Source of the DNA: Streptomyces sp. Tue 6430 | GTDB taxonomy: Bacteria > Actinomycetota > Actinomycetes > Streptomycetales > Streptomycetaceae | Length of the DNA: 64,000 bases | Assembly: GCA_021568835.1 (NCBI GenBank) | Contig: JAKGSH010000002.1 | Location: forward strand, 434,001-498,000 | Direction: 5' to 3' | Shown: positions 41,141 through 49,908 of the stretch, piece by piece | Layout of the letters: the number at the start of each line of letters is the position of its first letter | How positions within the stretch are numbered: position 1 is the first letter of the stretch | Translations under genes and position numbers: made by a program | The notes under the pieces: model-generated | What the model was told of the DNA's origin: nothing | Database searches by the model: none | What the model saw: only the letters and a program-made list of their open reading frames with translations

Positions 41141-41244
41141 ATGCTGATGGCCAAGTCCCGACACGAGAAGCCGGAGAACGTCCGCCGCGACTTCAAGCCG
41201 CCCCCAAGGGGATCTCTGAGCTGACCAGCCTGCCCGCCCGGTGA
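41141..41244 (+). pseudogene. C-terminal remnant of a site-specific integrase-like protein
   Basis: Plus-strand pieces read LMAKSRHEKPENVRRDFKP and, after a one-base shift, KGISELTSLPAR. This resembles the extreme C-terminus of actinomycete tyrosine recombinases (…SRHxKPENxRRYFKP…AIAEVTSLLAP) with the catalytic-type Tyr position changed. Only about 35 residues remain. The identification rests on remembered family wording and is moderate. Confidence 0.35.
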
Positions 41245-41350
41245 CGCGCGCCGCTGACCTTGCTGTGCATGAAGTCGACTCGCGGCTGTACTCCTACTTA
41301 CGTCGGAGCAATCCTTGGATGGCGTCCTTGGATTTGCATCTTGGCTTTGA

Positions 41351-41890
41351 TCCAAGGGTTGCTACCTTGGGTTCATACCAAGCAATGAGAAGCCTCGCCT
41401 TATCCCGACCGGCAAGTGCTGGTGCGGCTGCGGGAAGGACGTCGGCCTGGGCAAGTTCTTCGCCGCCGGCCACGACAAGATCGCCGAAGCAGCGCTCATG
41501 GCACTCAAGTACGACGGGTCCGTCGCCCAACTGCTCCACGCCCACGGCTTCGGCTCGCACCATTCCGTCCGCCACGCCGCCGTTACCGATCCAAACTGCT
41601 CGTGGGAGAAGTGCGCCGACTGCAACTACAGCGGCGCCCCTGCCAGCATCGCCAACCACCGCAAGAAGGATCATCCTGACCGGAATGTCCTCGCCCAGGT
41701 GATTCGCGCCCTCGGCGGCACCTGGGATCCTCAGCGTGCCATCAAGGCTTTGGGCGACCACGGTCACACGTGGGAAGACCAACGGGCAGCGGAGAAACGG
41801 GTCCGGCAGATCCTGCGAGACCTGTGCGCGGACGGGCTCATCGTCAAAACCGACCCTCAACGGGCTGTCTACGAACTCGTTCAGAAGTAG
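41351..41890 (+). CDS. C2H2-type zinc finger plus winged-helix-like protein, start unclear
   Basis: The coding frame clearly begins before the first in-frame ATG (41498), because CWCGCGKDVGLGKFFAAGHD precedes it. No start codon exists between the stop at 41348-41350 and there, so the 5' end is truncated or has lost a base (an ATG at 41385 lies in another frame). Visible domains: a CxCxC cluster, a classic C2H2 finger (CADCNYSGAPASIANHRKKD then H; C-x2-C-x11-H-x4-H), and a C-terminal winged-helix-like region (AEKRVRQILRDLCADGLIVK). Probably a DNA-binding regulator. Confidence 0.55.
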   Translation, partial: SKGCYLGFIPSNEKPRLIPTGKCWCGCGKDVGLGKFFAAGHDKIAEAALMALKYDGSVAQLLHAHGFGSHHSVRHAAVTDPNCSWEKCADCNYSGAPASIANHRKKDHPDRNVLAQVIRALGGTWDPQRAIKALGDHGHTWEDQRAAEKRVRQILRDLCADGLIVKTDPQRAVYELVQK

Positions 41891-42287
41891 AGCCGGGGAC
41901 ACTACGGAAGGGGTGGAACGAGGTTCGGCTATACATGGCCCGCTTGATCGACTTGCTGCGGTTGACGCGGCCCTCGACGGTTCCGGAGCTCCATGGCTGA
42001 GACAGGCCGGCAGTGACTGTCTGCAGATTCCGTGCTCGGCATGATCCACGTGGTGATCTTGCGAGGGATGGAGATAGCACTACGAGCTCCGGATGGACGC
42101 TGAATCTCTCGAGAGTGGGCACTGTCTCACGTGCTGGTAACTCTGCCCTGCCCGTCTTGGTGTGCTGGGCTGTGTCTGTTGCAGTCCCGAATGCGGCCAG
42201 CGCTGCGGGTGAGGGAGAGTCCTGTGCGGAGTGGCAAGCTGGCAGCCTCTCCGGCCGTTTCGTTCCGCAAGGCCGGAGAGGGAGCCT
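41891..42287. other. 397 bp without a confident gene
   Basis: Only short frames with uneven composition, and GC is lower than in the flanks. No hairpin or known element recognised. Confidence 0.4.
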
Positions 42288-43267
42288 TCATCCTGTGATG
42301 CGCTTTACGAGTGGCTCATCAGCGGCAAGCGTCTCGAGGAGTGCTGCACGCGTTGCAGGATCTACTGGCTGTCGCGCGCGACGTTCCAGTGGGTTGGTCA
42401 CCTCGTCTGAAGCACACAGAAGATTGCTTGGCTCCAGCCGCAGCCCTGCGCGCAACCGAAGGATGACATTGCTGTTCGGCAGCAGCTCGCGGCAGAAGAC
42501 GGCTGGATCGCCTATCGATAGACCAGCAGCACGGACCATGTCCCAGGGAAGGTCATAGTGCGAGGAGCCTTCACCAGTGACAAAGCGCACCCACTTGCCG
42601 ACTTGTGCGGCCAGGACCCCGGGAACTACGTCCTCGTCAGGAACCGGGGGCAAGTCAGCGCGTGCATCGGTGACCGCGTCACTGAACGTATGCAGAACAT
42701 GCCACGCCGCGCGGCTTCGCGGCTCGGATGGACGTGCAAGTTCCGCCGGTCGCACGCGGTGCTCTGCGAGGAGCTTTCTCAAGTGCCCCTCGAGAGCCGT
42801 GGACGCACTTCGGTAGAGGTCAGCCGATGTGCTGTCTCCCCGCCGTGAGAGCACTGCAGCGTCGATGTTCAGTTCGCAGAACAGGGACACTTTGCCGCCG
42901 AGTCGGCCGCCCGCTTCATGGACGGCTTCCTGGACCCCTTCAGAGACGACGTGATTGCGGCGCAACGTTCGCAGCCGGGCTTCTGTCGGTTCCCCGACAG
43001 GGCTGTATGCGTTCAGTACGCCTATCCAGCTTGCTACAGGCCAGGGACGGACCGGGGCTGCTTCGGTCATGTCGGCAAGGACTTGCACAGCCGCTCCCCT
43101 CTGATGGAAAGGCGCCTTCTCAGGGGTGAGGAGTGCCGGAACGTGCGCGGTGCGGTCCGGAGGGATCTCTCCGAGAGTGCTTGCGCGGCCAAGAACGGCA
43201 TCAAACAGGCGACGAGTAGCGTCACACAGCCGACCGTCGCGAAGAGCACGCTCGTATGTGGTTGCAT
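42288..43267 (-). CDS. Unknown conserved-looking protein preceded by a shared leader (one frame break)
   Basis: 326 codons from ATG 43267 if one C is restored right after the start (ATG CAA CC-C ACA). The frame then reads TYERALRDGRLCDATRRLFD, AVLGRASTLGEIPPDRTAHV and PALLTPEKAPFHQRGAAVQV, and runs into a long open frame to 42288. Without the repair only the frame from 43088 is open. Helical, no membrane segment, no motif recognised. It is preceded by a 30-bp leader block that also stands before the small gene at 46968, so the two genes are probably co-regulated. Function unknown. Confidence 0.5.
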
Positions 43268-43278
43268 GGACGCCACCC

Positions 43279-43336
43279 CGATCCGTCGAAAAAACGCTTC
43301 GGTGTCACAGTAAGTGTATTCCGGGCGTTTGGTCAA
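43279..43336 (-). promoter_or_regulatory. Promoter/leader block shared with 46973-47030 (copy 1)
   Basis: On the minus strand TTGACC (43336-43331) is followed, 23 bp on, by a 30-bp-class block (plus-strand view 43279-43308: CCGATCCGTCGAAAAAACGC, then TTCGGTGTCA). The same block with one change lies at the same spacing (22 bp) before the gene start at 46968. Start codons follow within a few bp of each block. This looks like a promoter plus conserved 5' leader or operator. Confidence 0.55.
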
Positions 43337-43790
43337 CCGCACCTGTGGCCTGTCAGTTGACTCTCTCTGTAGCGTGCACCAGTGATGACCTGCACTTTTG
43401 TCATGTGGACTGGAGTATCAGACAAAGAGAGGGGGTATGCCCTCTGAGGGCGCCCCGAGCGCACATTGGGCAGGTCGAGAGCGATGGGTGGCGAACCCAG
43501 GGGAGCGCTGCGCATTCAGGAGCTGCATGGCTCAGCGGGCAGAGTCGCTGCTGCCCCTGCGCACTGTTCTGCCGGCCTGTGGGGTAGGGGCTGTGCAGGG
43601 TGAGCATCGTCCACGTCTGCGGTAAGTGGCTGGCATGGGTGGTTGAGGGGTGGCTGTCCATCGGATTGCGGCGCCACCGGAACTTTCCTCCGCTGCACGC
43701 CCGAAGCGGATCCAACGTGTGAAGTGCAGGTCGTCCTCAATGATGGGGCCGACTGTCTATGAAGCCGCCCATCGGCGGAGGCGGGCCTTA
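43337..43790. other. 454 bp without a confident gene
   Basis: Frames on both strands lack coding character. It ends at the TTA target of the following IS. Confidence 0.4.
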
Positions 43791-44655
43791 GACCGTGTCC
43801 TATGTGGTGAGGCGGACGAGTCTTTTGTAGCAGCAGAGGGCGGCGGCCAGGCCGAGAAAGGCCAGGTAGTTGCGGGGGTTACGTTCGTAGCGTGGGCTGA
43901 GGCGGCGGTAGCCGGTCAGCCAGGACATGGTGCGTTCGATGACCCAGCGGCGGCGGCCCAGTCGTTCGCTGGATTCGATGCCTTTGCGGGCGATGCGCAC
44001 TCCGATGCGCTTGCCGCGCAGCCATTTCCGCAGGTGGGGGATGTCGTACGCCTTGTCCGCATGAAGGCGCTGGGGCTTGAAGTGGCGGCCGCGGTGGGGG
44101 TCGTGTCTCGTTTGGTGACCGGCCACCATGGCCTTTAGGCCCTCGCTGTCGTGGACGTTCGCGGCGGAGAGGCCGACGACCAGGGGCAGTCCGTTCGCGT
44201 CCGACAGGATGTGCATCCTGGAACCCGGTTTGCTCCGGTCCACGGGGCTCGGACCTGTGAGTTCGCCCCCTTTTTAGCCCTGACGTGGGCGGTGTCCAGG
44301 ACGACGCGAGAGACGTCGATGAGGCCGGCGTCGTCGAGCCGGTGCAGCACCGCCTCATGCAGGCGGCCCCAGACGCCGGCTCTGGACCAGATCAGGAACC
44401 GGCGGTGAGCCGTCGACTTCGATACACCGAAGCAAGGAGGCAGTTGGCGCCAGGCACAGCCGGACACCAGCACGTAGATGATGGCCGCGAACAGCGTCTC
44501 ATCAGGGGTGTCCTGCGTTCCGCCGCCCTGCGGCCGCACCCGCGACGGCGGGATCAGCGGCTTCGCGATCTCCCACAGCCCATCCGGAACAATCCAACTC
44601 CATGTACCCCGCCCCATACCGAGGTCAATGACGCCTCACCACATAGGACACGGTC
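43791..44655 (-). mobile_element. IS5-family (IS427-like) insertion sequence, copy 2
   Basis: 865 bp with GACCGTGTCCTATGTGGTGA inverted ends, closely similar to 1974-2839. Flanked by TTA on both sides (43788-43790 and 44656-44658). The right-hand TTA is shared with the next IS. Confidence 0.88.
43800..44617 (-). CDS. IS5-family transposase, -1 frameshift type
   Basis: First frame from ATG 44617 (MGRGTWSWIVPDGLWEIAKP), second frame through SPVDRSKPGSRMH, LHADKAYDIPHLRKW and RRWVIERTMSWL to the stop at 43800. The junction is the same CTAAAAAGGGGG stretch (about 44266-44278) as in copy 1. Both halves are free of stops, so the copy may be active. Confidence 0.87.
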
Positions 44656-44658
44656 TTA

Positions 44659-45511
44659 GACACCATCTCATTTGGCGAGTCTGCGGTAGCAGATCAGGGT
44701 GCAGGCGATGCTGGTGAAGGCCAGGAAGTGCTCGGCTTTGCGCTCGTAGCGTCGGTGCAGCCTGCGGCATCCGGCGAGCCAGGACATCGTGCGTTCTATG
44801 GTCCAGCGGTGGCTGCCCAGGCGGGTCGAGGACTCGATGCCCTTGCGGGCGATGCGGTGTCGGATGCCGCGTCCGCGTAACCATCGCCGCAGGTGGTCGT
44901 AGTCGTATCCCTTGTCGGCGTGGAGCTTTCCCGGTCTGGGCCGACGGCGTCCGCGCCGAGAGCGGATTGGTGGTATCCCTTTCACCAGTGGGATCAGCGC
45001 CTGGCTGTCGTGCAGGTTCGCCCCGGAGATCCCGGCGGACAGGGGCAGACCGGTCCGCTCGGTGATCAAGTGGATCTTCGAGCCGTACTTGCCCCGGTCG
45101 ACAGGATTTGGACCTGTCAGGTCCCCCTTTTCAGGGCCCGCATGTTCACCGAGTCGATCGCACAGCGCGACCAGTCCAGCTCGCCGCGGGCGCCGAGCTC
45201 GGCGAGGACCAGGCGGTGGAGCTTGGCCCACACGCGGGCCTTCGACCACTCGGCAAAACGCCGGTGAGCCGTCGCTCCCGACGGCCCGAACGACGCGGAA
45301 GGCAGCTGCTGCCACGTACAGCCCGACGTGGCCACGAACACGATGGCGGCCAGCACCTCGCGGTCACCGTGCCGGCGCCTGCCGCCGCCCTGGGGCCGCG
45401 ACGGAGCCTCCGGCACCACCCGCTGGAACAGCTCCCACAGCTCATCCGGCACCAGCCGCTCAACGATCGAAACCACGACCGACAGGCTACCGATCCAAAT
45501 GAGATGGCGTC
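44659..45511 (-). mobile_element. Second, different IS5-family element abutting copy 2
   Basis: 853 bp, inverted ends GAC(A/G)CCATCTCATTTGG, flanked by TTA (44656-44658) and TAA (45512-45514), consistent with a TA target. It begins directly at the TTA that ends the neighbouring IS, so the two elements are back to back with a shared target. A decayed relative is at 54406-54525. Confidence 0.85.
44668..45476 (-). CDS. IS5-family transposase of the second element, -1 frameshift type
   Basis: Start chosen at GTG 45476 (VVSIVERLVPDELWELFQRV). The first frame carries RCAIDSVNMRALKRG with the catalytic Asp. After a -1 shift at CTGAAAAGGGG (about 45121-45132) the second frame carries PNPVDRGKYGSKIH, KLHADKGYDYDHL and HRWTIERTMSWLAG. 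No internal stops. Confidence 0.85.
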
Positions 45512-46068
45512 TAAGTGGCGAGAGCCGAAAGTTGCAATACGAAATGCAATAGCAAATATTGGTGTCGCTGTCGTGGCTCCCGTTCGTTGCTCGTGATATA
45601 GGTGTGCCCGTTCGGCAGGGCTGGCCGTGGCCGGGCGCGGACGGCAAACGACATGGATGTAGGTCGCCGGATGGGTGGCGGACGGCACGGCGATCGCCTC
45701 GCCGGTGCGGGTGGGCCCGGCGCAGTGCTCCAGGCGGCTGGTGAAGTCGTCGTCGCCTCCGAGGGCATGGGCGACGCGCACGGCCACATGGCGGACGAGC
45801 GGGTCGGCTGCGAACACGGCATCGGCCTGCCGCTTGCCCGCGCCGTTATGCGCGTCGAGGAACTCCGGGGCGTCCCAGGGGGGTGGCTGCCGTGCGGATC
45901 CGTGGGGCACTCGGCCGCTGGGGCCCTCGTGCTCGTGCACCTCGACGGTGGACGTCTTCACGTACCGGTAGGTGCGCCCGCGCGGTCTCCGCCTGCCGCG
46001 GTGTGTAGCCGGCCGACTCCGTCCAGGCAGTCATGCGGTGCCTCGACGAACTTCGGTTCGCAGGACAT
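45512..46068 (-). pseudogene. Hypothetical protein gene truncated by IS insertion
   Basis: From ATG 46068 (MSCEPKFVEAPHDCLDGVGR) a one-base repair near 45975 joins GDRAGRTYRYVKTSTVEVHE to the long frame with PPPWDAPEFLDAHNGAGKRQ, ADPLVRHVAVRVAHALGGDD and THPATYIHVVCRPRP. From about 45600 the sequence turns lower-GC, and the frame runs into the IS at 45511 without its own stop. The 3' end is therefore lost. No function recognised. Confidence 0.5.
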
Positions 46069-46303
46069 CGGATGGAGGTGCGGCAGGCCACGTGTCCGCG
46101 TCTGCCCGGACCGTCGCACTCTCCGGGATCTGTCCCCCAGAACTGTCGGGAGAGGCGGGCAGCGATCACCTTGGCGTTTTGAAGGCGGGTCCGGCCGTGT
46201 TGAGCGGCAGGGTGATGCGTCGTTGAGGGCAGGGCCCGCCGCCCAGCCGACTGAACCGTTCTGGCGTGGGCGTGGCTGCCTGAGAAGGGTCGGCTGAAGC
46301 CGG

Positions 46304-46834
46304 TCAGCAGATGCGGGCGGAGTAGGGCATGTAGTCGCCGTTGGTGCCGAGGTGCCGGAGGCCGTGGCGGCTGAGAACGGTGCGGGAGGCCTCGTTGGCC
46401 GGGTGGACCGAGGCGTGGAGGAAGACGACCTGTCCCTCCCCGTGGCGCGAGGCGATGTCCATGAAGACGGCGTCCAGAACTGCCGCGGACGCGCGGCGGC
46501 CGTCGGACAGCGACTTCCCCTGATAGTCGACACCTACCGCATAAGCGACGAGCGCCCGCTCGCGAACGCCGGCCGGATCGTCGGCCTTGGTCAGTGCGTG
46601 CACGGCCGCCCCGACAAGGTCCGTTCCGTCCAGGACGAGGAGCAGGCGCTGGTCGTAGACGGCGTTGTGCTCGTTACACGACGTGATCGCATCGCAGCGA
46701 AAGTAGGTCTGCACCTCATGGGCCCAGGGCTGATCGCACGCGCGACGCTGGGGATGATCCGCGGGGCAACAGGCGAAGGACTCAAGAAGCTGGCGATCGC
46801 GCTTGTCTCCGCGCCGCCAAGAGACATCGTTCAT
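46304..46834 (-). CDS. GNAT-family N-acetyltransferase
   Basis: 176 residues from ATG 46834. The fold is visible: LLLVLDGTDLVGAAVHALTK (strands 2-4), ALVAYAVGVDYQGKSLSDGR (the acetyl-CoA loop region, G-x-S-x-x-G/R variant), VVFLHASVHPANEASRTVLS and HGLRHLGTNGDYMPYSARIC (C-terminal strand). The start overlaps the stop of a 45-codon upstream frame (ATGA), so it is translationally coupled. The substrate is unknown. Confidence 0.75.
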   Translation of the reverse strand: MNDVSWRRGDKRDRQLLESFACCPADHPQRRACDQPWAHEVQTYFRCDAITSCNEHNAVYDQRLLLVLDGTDLVGAAVHALTKADDPAGVRERALVAYAVGVDYQGKSLSDGRRASAAVLDAVFMDIASRHGEGQVVFLHASVHPANEASRTVLSRHGLRHLGTNGDYMPYSARIC

Positions 46835-46968
46835 CCTTGAGACCGCTTCACTTGCGGCATCGGCACCGCGGGCAACCCCTTGAAGGGTGCGCGAGCCGGC
46901 GGCCGTGTGTGTGCCAGCGGCAGACGGATCGCGTCGGTGGCACCTGCGCGCATGGAGGCCTGCACCAT
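46831..46968 (-). CDS. 45-codon upstream gene coupled to the acetyltransferase
   Basis: Reads MVQASMRAGATDAIRLPLAH then TRPPARAPFKGLPAVPMPQV to a TGA that overlaps the acetyltransferase start by 4 bp. It is preceded by GGAG and by the 30-bp leader block also found before 43267. It could be a small protein or a leader peptide that controls the downstream gene. Confidence 0.45.
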   Translation of the reverse strand: MVQASMRAGATDAIRLPLAHTRPPARAPFKGLPAVPMPQVKRSQG

Positions 46969-46972
46969 CGCT

Positions 46973-47030
46973 CCGATCCGTCGAAAGAACGCTTCGGTGT
47001 CAGGTTAAGCATGTTGTGATGCTGGGTCAA
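46973..47030 (-). promoter_or_regulatory. Promoter/leader block shared with 43279-43336 (copy 2)
   Basis: On the minus strand TTGACC (47030-47025), 17 bp, then TAACCT form a plausible -35/-10 pair. They are followed by the block (plus-strand view CCGATCCGTCGAAAGAACGC then TTCGGTGTCA, 46973-47002), which differs from the other copy in one position. The start of the small gene follows 4 bp later. Confidence 0.55.
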
Positions 47031-47939
47031 ACGAGCATTAGGGATAATGAGTCCTGATCTCAGGCGACTTGAGCTGACCTGTGGATTCCGCCCCTGAGCC
47101 ATGGCCGGCGGCGGCGGACCGATGTGACGCGCCAGCCGGGTCCCGGTGTGCGTCAGGTGTTTCCGGGCGTAGCGACGCCCGCGGCGGATCCCCGCGTGCT
47201 GAGAGTGCTGGGCGCGGCCGGGGCCTGCCCGCCCCGCGCTGTCGCCGACGTCGACTGCAGGGTGAACACCCTCTCAGGATGTTCCGCGGACTCCCGTTCA
47301 CGAGGAGGGCGACTGGCGGAGGGGCCCGCGCGGCGCTCCCGGTCCGGATCCCCGGCAGGCCAGAGTCGACGACGAGCGGAGGGGGCAACGCCCGAGACGC
47401 CATGTCGAATCCGCGGTGACCACTCGCGCCGCAAGGGTCGACCCATCGTCGATCCGCCGACAGGATCCGGATTCTCGTTTGGTGGCCGGCGGTAGAGGTC
47501 GACCTGAAGGGGCTGGACTCTTGTATAAATGTTCGCTTAAGTAAATATGGGAGCAGTGTCCACTAGGTGCCCCGCCTGTTCCGGCCGTGTCGCTGCCCAG
47601 GCGATCGCCTCCGGCTCCGCCCGTCTGCGTCCCTGATCGCCGCGGCCTGCGTCTGGCCTTCACCGTCCGCCTAACCAAGATCGCTTACCTGCACACCCCT
47701 CCGGCCGCCGCACCGACTCACCCGGCATCCGCCGCGACACCATCAGCGCGCCGACTATACCGAGGAGCACTCCTACGGCTCGGCCCAGATCGGCGACTTC
47801 GACGCCGCTGGCGGCGATGTCGCGGCGGCCTCCATTGATGGCCCGTGGAGAGCGGCCGCATCCGCGCGGACGCCCCAGACATCCACCCCGAAGTGCGCAC
47901 CCGGCGTCCGCGTTGACGTGCCACAGCCCTGCAGCGCCT
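47031..47939. other. About 900 bp without a confident gene
   Basis: Frames are present in all registers but look like GC-rich noise. A plus-strand piece reads EEHSYGSAQIGDFDAAGGD near 47765-47820 and may be a gene fragment. An AT-rich pocket at 47522-47551 (ATGTTCGCTTAAGTAAATAT) contains a CTTAAG centre and could be an operator or promoter. The stretch ends at the CTAG target of the next IS. Confidence 0.4.
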
Positions 47940-47943
47940 CTAG

Positions 47944-48893
47944 GGCGTGTTGCGAAAGTGCTGGTCACAGCCACTCGTTGATGGCTGCGACCAGCACGGT
48001 CGCCTCGTAACGGACGGCGAGTTTCTCGTATCGGGTCGCCACGGCCCGGTGGCGCTTGAGCCGGTTGATCCCGCACTCCACCGCGTGGCGTTCCTTGTAA
48101 TCGATCTTGTCGAACTTCGGCGCCCGGCCACCGCGGGAGCCGAGCTTCTTGCGGTTGCGGACCTGGTCGGCCTTCTCCGGGATGGTGCAGCTGATGCCGC
48201 GTCTGCGCAGGTAGGCGCGGTTCGCGCGGGAGCCGTACGCCTTGTCGGCGCGGACCTTGTCCGGCCGGGTCCGCGGCCGGCCTCGACCGATGCGGGGCAC
48301 CCGGATGCCCTCCAAGACCGTCTGGAACTGCGGGCTGTCGTGCCGCTGACCAGCGGTGACGAGCAGCGACAGCGGCTTTTGCCCCTGCTCGACCGCCAAG
48401 TGCAGCTTGGTGGTCAGCCCGCCGCGCGAGCGTCCGAGGCCGTGATCGTCGGGCTCGGTGTCGACGCCGCCGGGAGGCTCCTTCTGCAGTGCCCCTTTTT
48501 ACGCGCCCCGGCAGCATGCTGGTGGGCCCGGGCGATCGTGGAATCCACGCTGACGTCCCATGTGATCAGGCCCTTCGCGTCGGCCTCGGCCTGCAGCTGC
48601 TCGAAGACCCGCTTCCAGGTGCCGTCGCGCTGCCAGCGCCGGAACAGGTCGTAAGCCCGGTCCCACGGTCCGTACCGTTCCGGCACGTCGCGCCACGGCG
48701 CACCGGTCCTGGTCCGCCACCGTATGCCGTCTATCAACTGCCGCCGGGTCCACACCGGTGGACGGCCCGGCTTCTTGCCCAGTGGCAGCAACGGCTCAAG
48801 CCGGGCCCACTGGTCGTTCGTCAGATCACCACGCCCCACGACAGATGATCATTCACGACCAAGATCGACTTTCGCAACACGCCCTAGTACGGC
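47944..48893 (-). mobile_element. IS5-family element flanked by CTAG (second type)
   Basis: 950 bp with inverted ends GGCGTGTTGCGAAAGT. CTAG lies outside both ends (47940-47943 and 48894-48897). It has cut the 3' end of the gene on its right. Confidence 0.87.
47965..48839 (-). CDS. IS5-family transposase, -1 frameshift type
   Basis: The first frame from ATG 48839 ([20 protein letters not shown]) carries [21 protein letters not shown] shift at GTAAAAAGGGGC (about 48493-48504) enters the frame with [15 protein letters not shown] wording, [40 protein letters not shown] and [20 protein letters not shown] to the stop at 47965. Organisation and length match the family, and no stop was seen. Confidence 0.85.
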
Positions 48894-48897
48894 GTAT

Positions 48898-49427
48898 TCC
48901 TCGTCACTGACCGGGACGTCGTTGGTCCAGAGGCGGGAGTAGTTGCTGTCCGGATCGAGGGGGCCCTGGAGGCGGCCGTGGTGGTCACCGGTCACGGTCA
49001 TCGTGGCGCCGGTGGGCAGATGGCGCAGGCGCCAACCGTCGCCGTAGGAGCTCTCCACTCGCAGGCCGGGCAGCCCGATCTGCGGCAGCTTGTCGCGGCC
49101 GACCAGCCAGCAGGCCACGTTGTAGGGGGCACGAGCGGTGATCACCAGATCGTCGTGGCGCGGTGAGACGACAAGGGTATAGCGGGTGACATCCGCCAGG
49201 CTGACCTGGCGCGGCCACAGGCCGGTCGGGCCGTGGTTGAACATGCCGAGAGCCAGCAGCGCACGCAGTCGCCGCTGCGCCGCTGTGCAGACGTCGAGGC
49301 CCAGACCGCTGCAGAGCGCAGGACTGTTCCTGCCACGACGGGCGATACCGGAGGCGGCGAGCGAGACGGTCTCCCGGGTGTAGGAGGCGCGGAGATGGGC
49401 AGCCTGGCGTCGAGGTGAGGCGGGCAC
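48898..49427 (-). pseudogene. Hypothetical protein, 3' end cut by IS
   Basis: From ATG 49427 (MPASPRRQAAHLRASYTRET) the frame runs through LGLDVCTAAQRRLRALLALG, NHGPTGLWPRQVSLADVTRY and VACWLVGRDKLPQIGLPGLR to DEEYAVL. The last eleven codons, GRVAKVDLGRE and the stop, are IS sequence. Gene type unknown to me but coding character is good. The lost length cannot be told. Confidence 0.6.
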
Positions 49428-49908
49428 GGTGAATCCTTCGTCGTCGCCCGGCCGACTGGATCACCACGCGATGCGTGTCAGGGATAAGCATCCAAGCGCG
49501 AAGTGGGTGCCCCACACCCTCTGTTGGTGACATAGAGCGTCCGGGACAGCTCTGCCACTCGGTCCAGTCCTTCGCAGACCGGTACTCGGACCGTACCACT
49601 GGGCGGCGCCGGTGGCTGTGAGCGACACACAGCCACGAGGCAGAGCACAGTCGACAAGAAGCCCAGGCGTCGCGCACTGGTGCAACCAAGGTTTCGCCAT
49701 CTGACCACTCATCCGGCCGGTTGAACAGTCGGATGAGCTTCCCTTCTGGATTACCGACCGGTCGGTCCTTCTCCTGCTCCAGGGCATGGGTGAACTGCCA
49801 ACGCGCCGTGGTGCTTTGCGGCACCGGGTGCGCTGGAGCATGCAGGGGGATCGCTGCTCTACTCGGACCGCCTGGGTTTCTGCGCCCTGTGGGACGGCCG
49901 TAACGGGT
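49428..49908. other. 481 bp without a confident gene
   Basis: Mixed lower-GC sequence. A few frames of 60-150 codons overlap each other on the minus strand without domain-like content. Confidence 0.4.

Noticed and set aside
47031..47939. Several 80-126-codon frames on both strands
   Set aside because: Mutually overlapping, Arg/Pro/Ala-rich noise without ribosome sites or domains.
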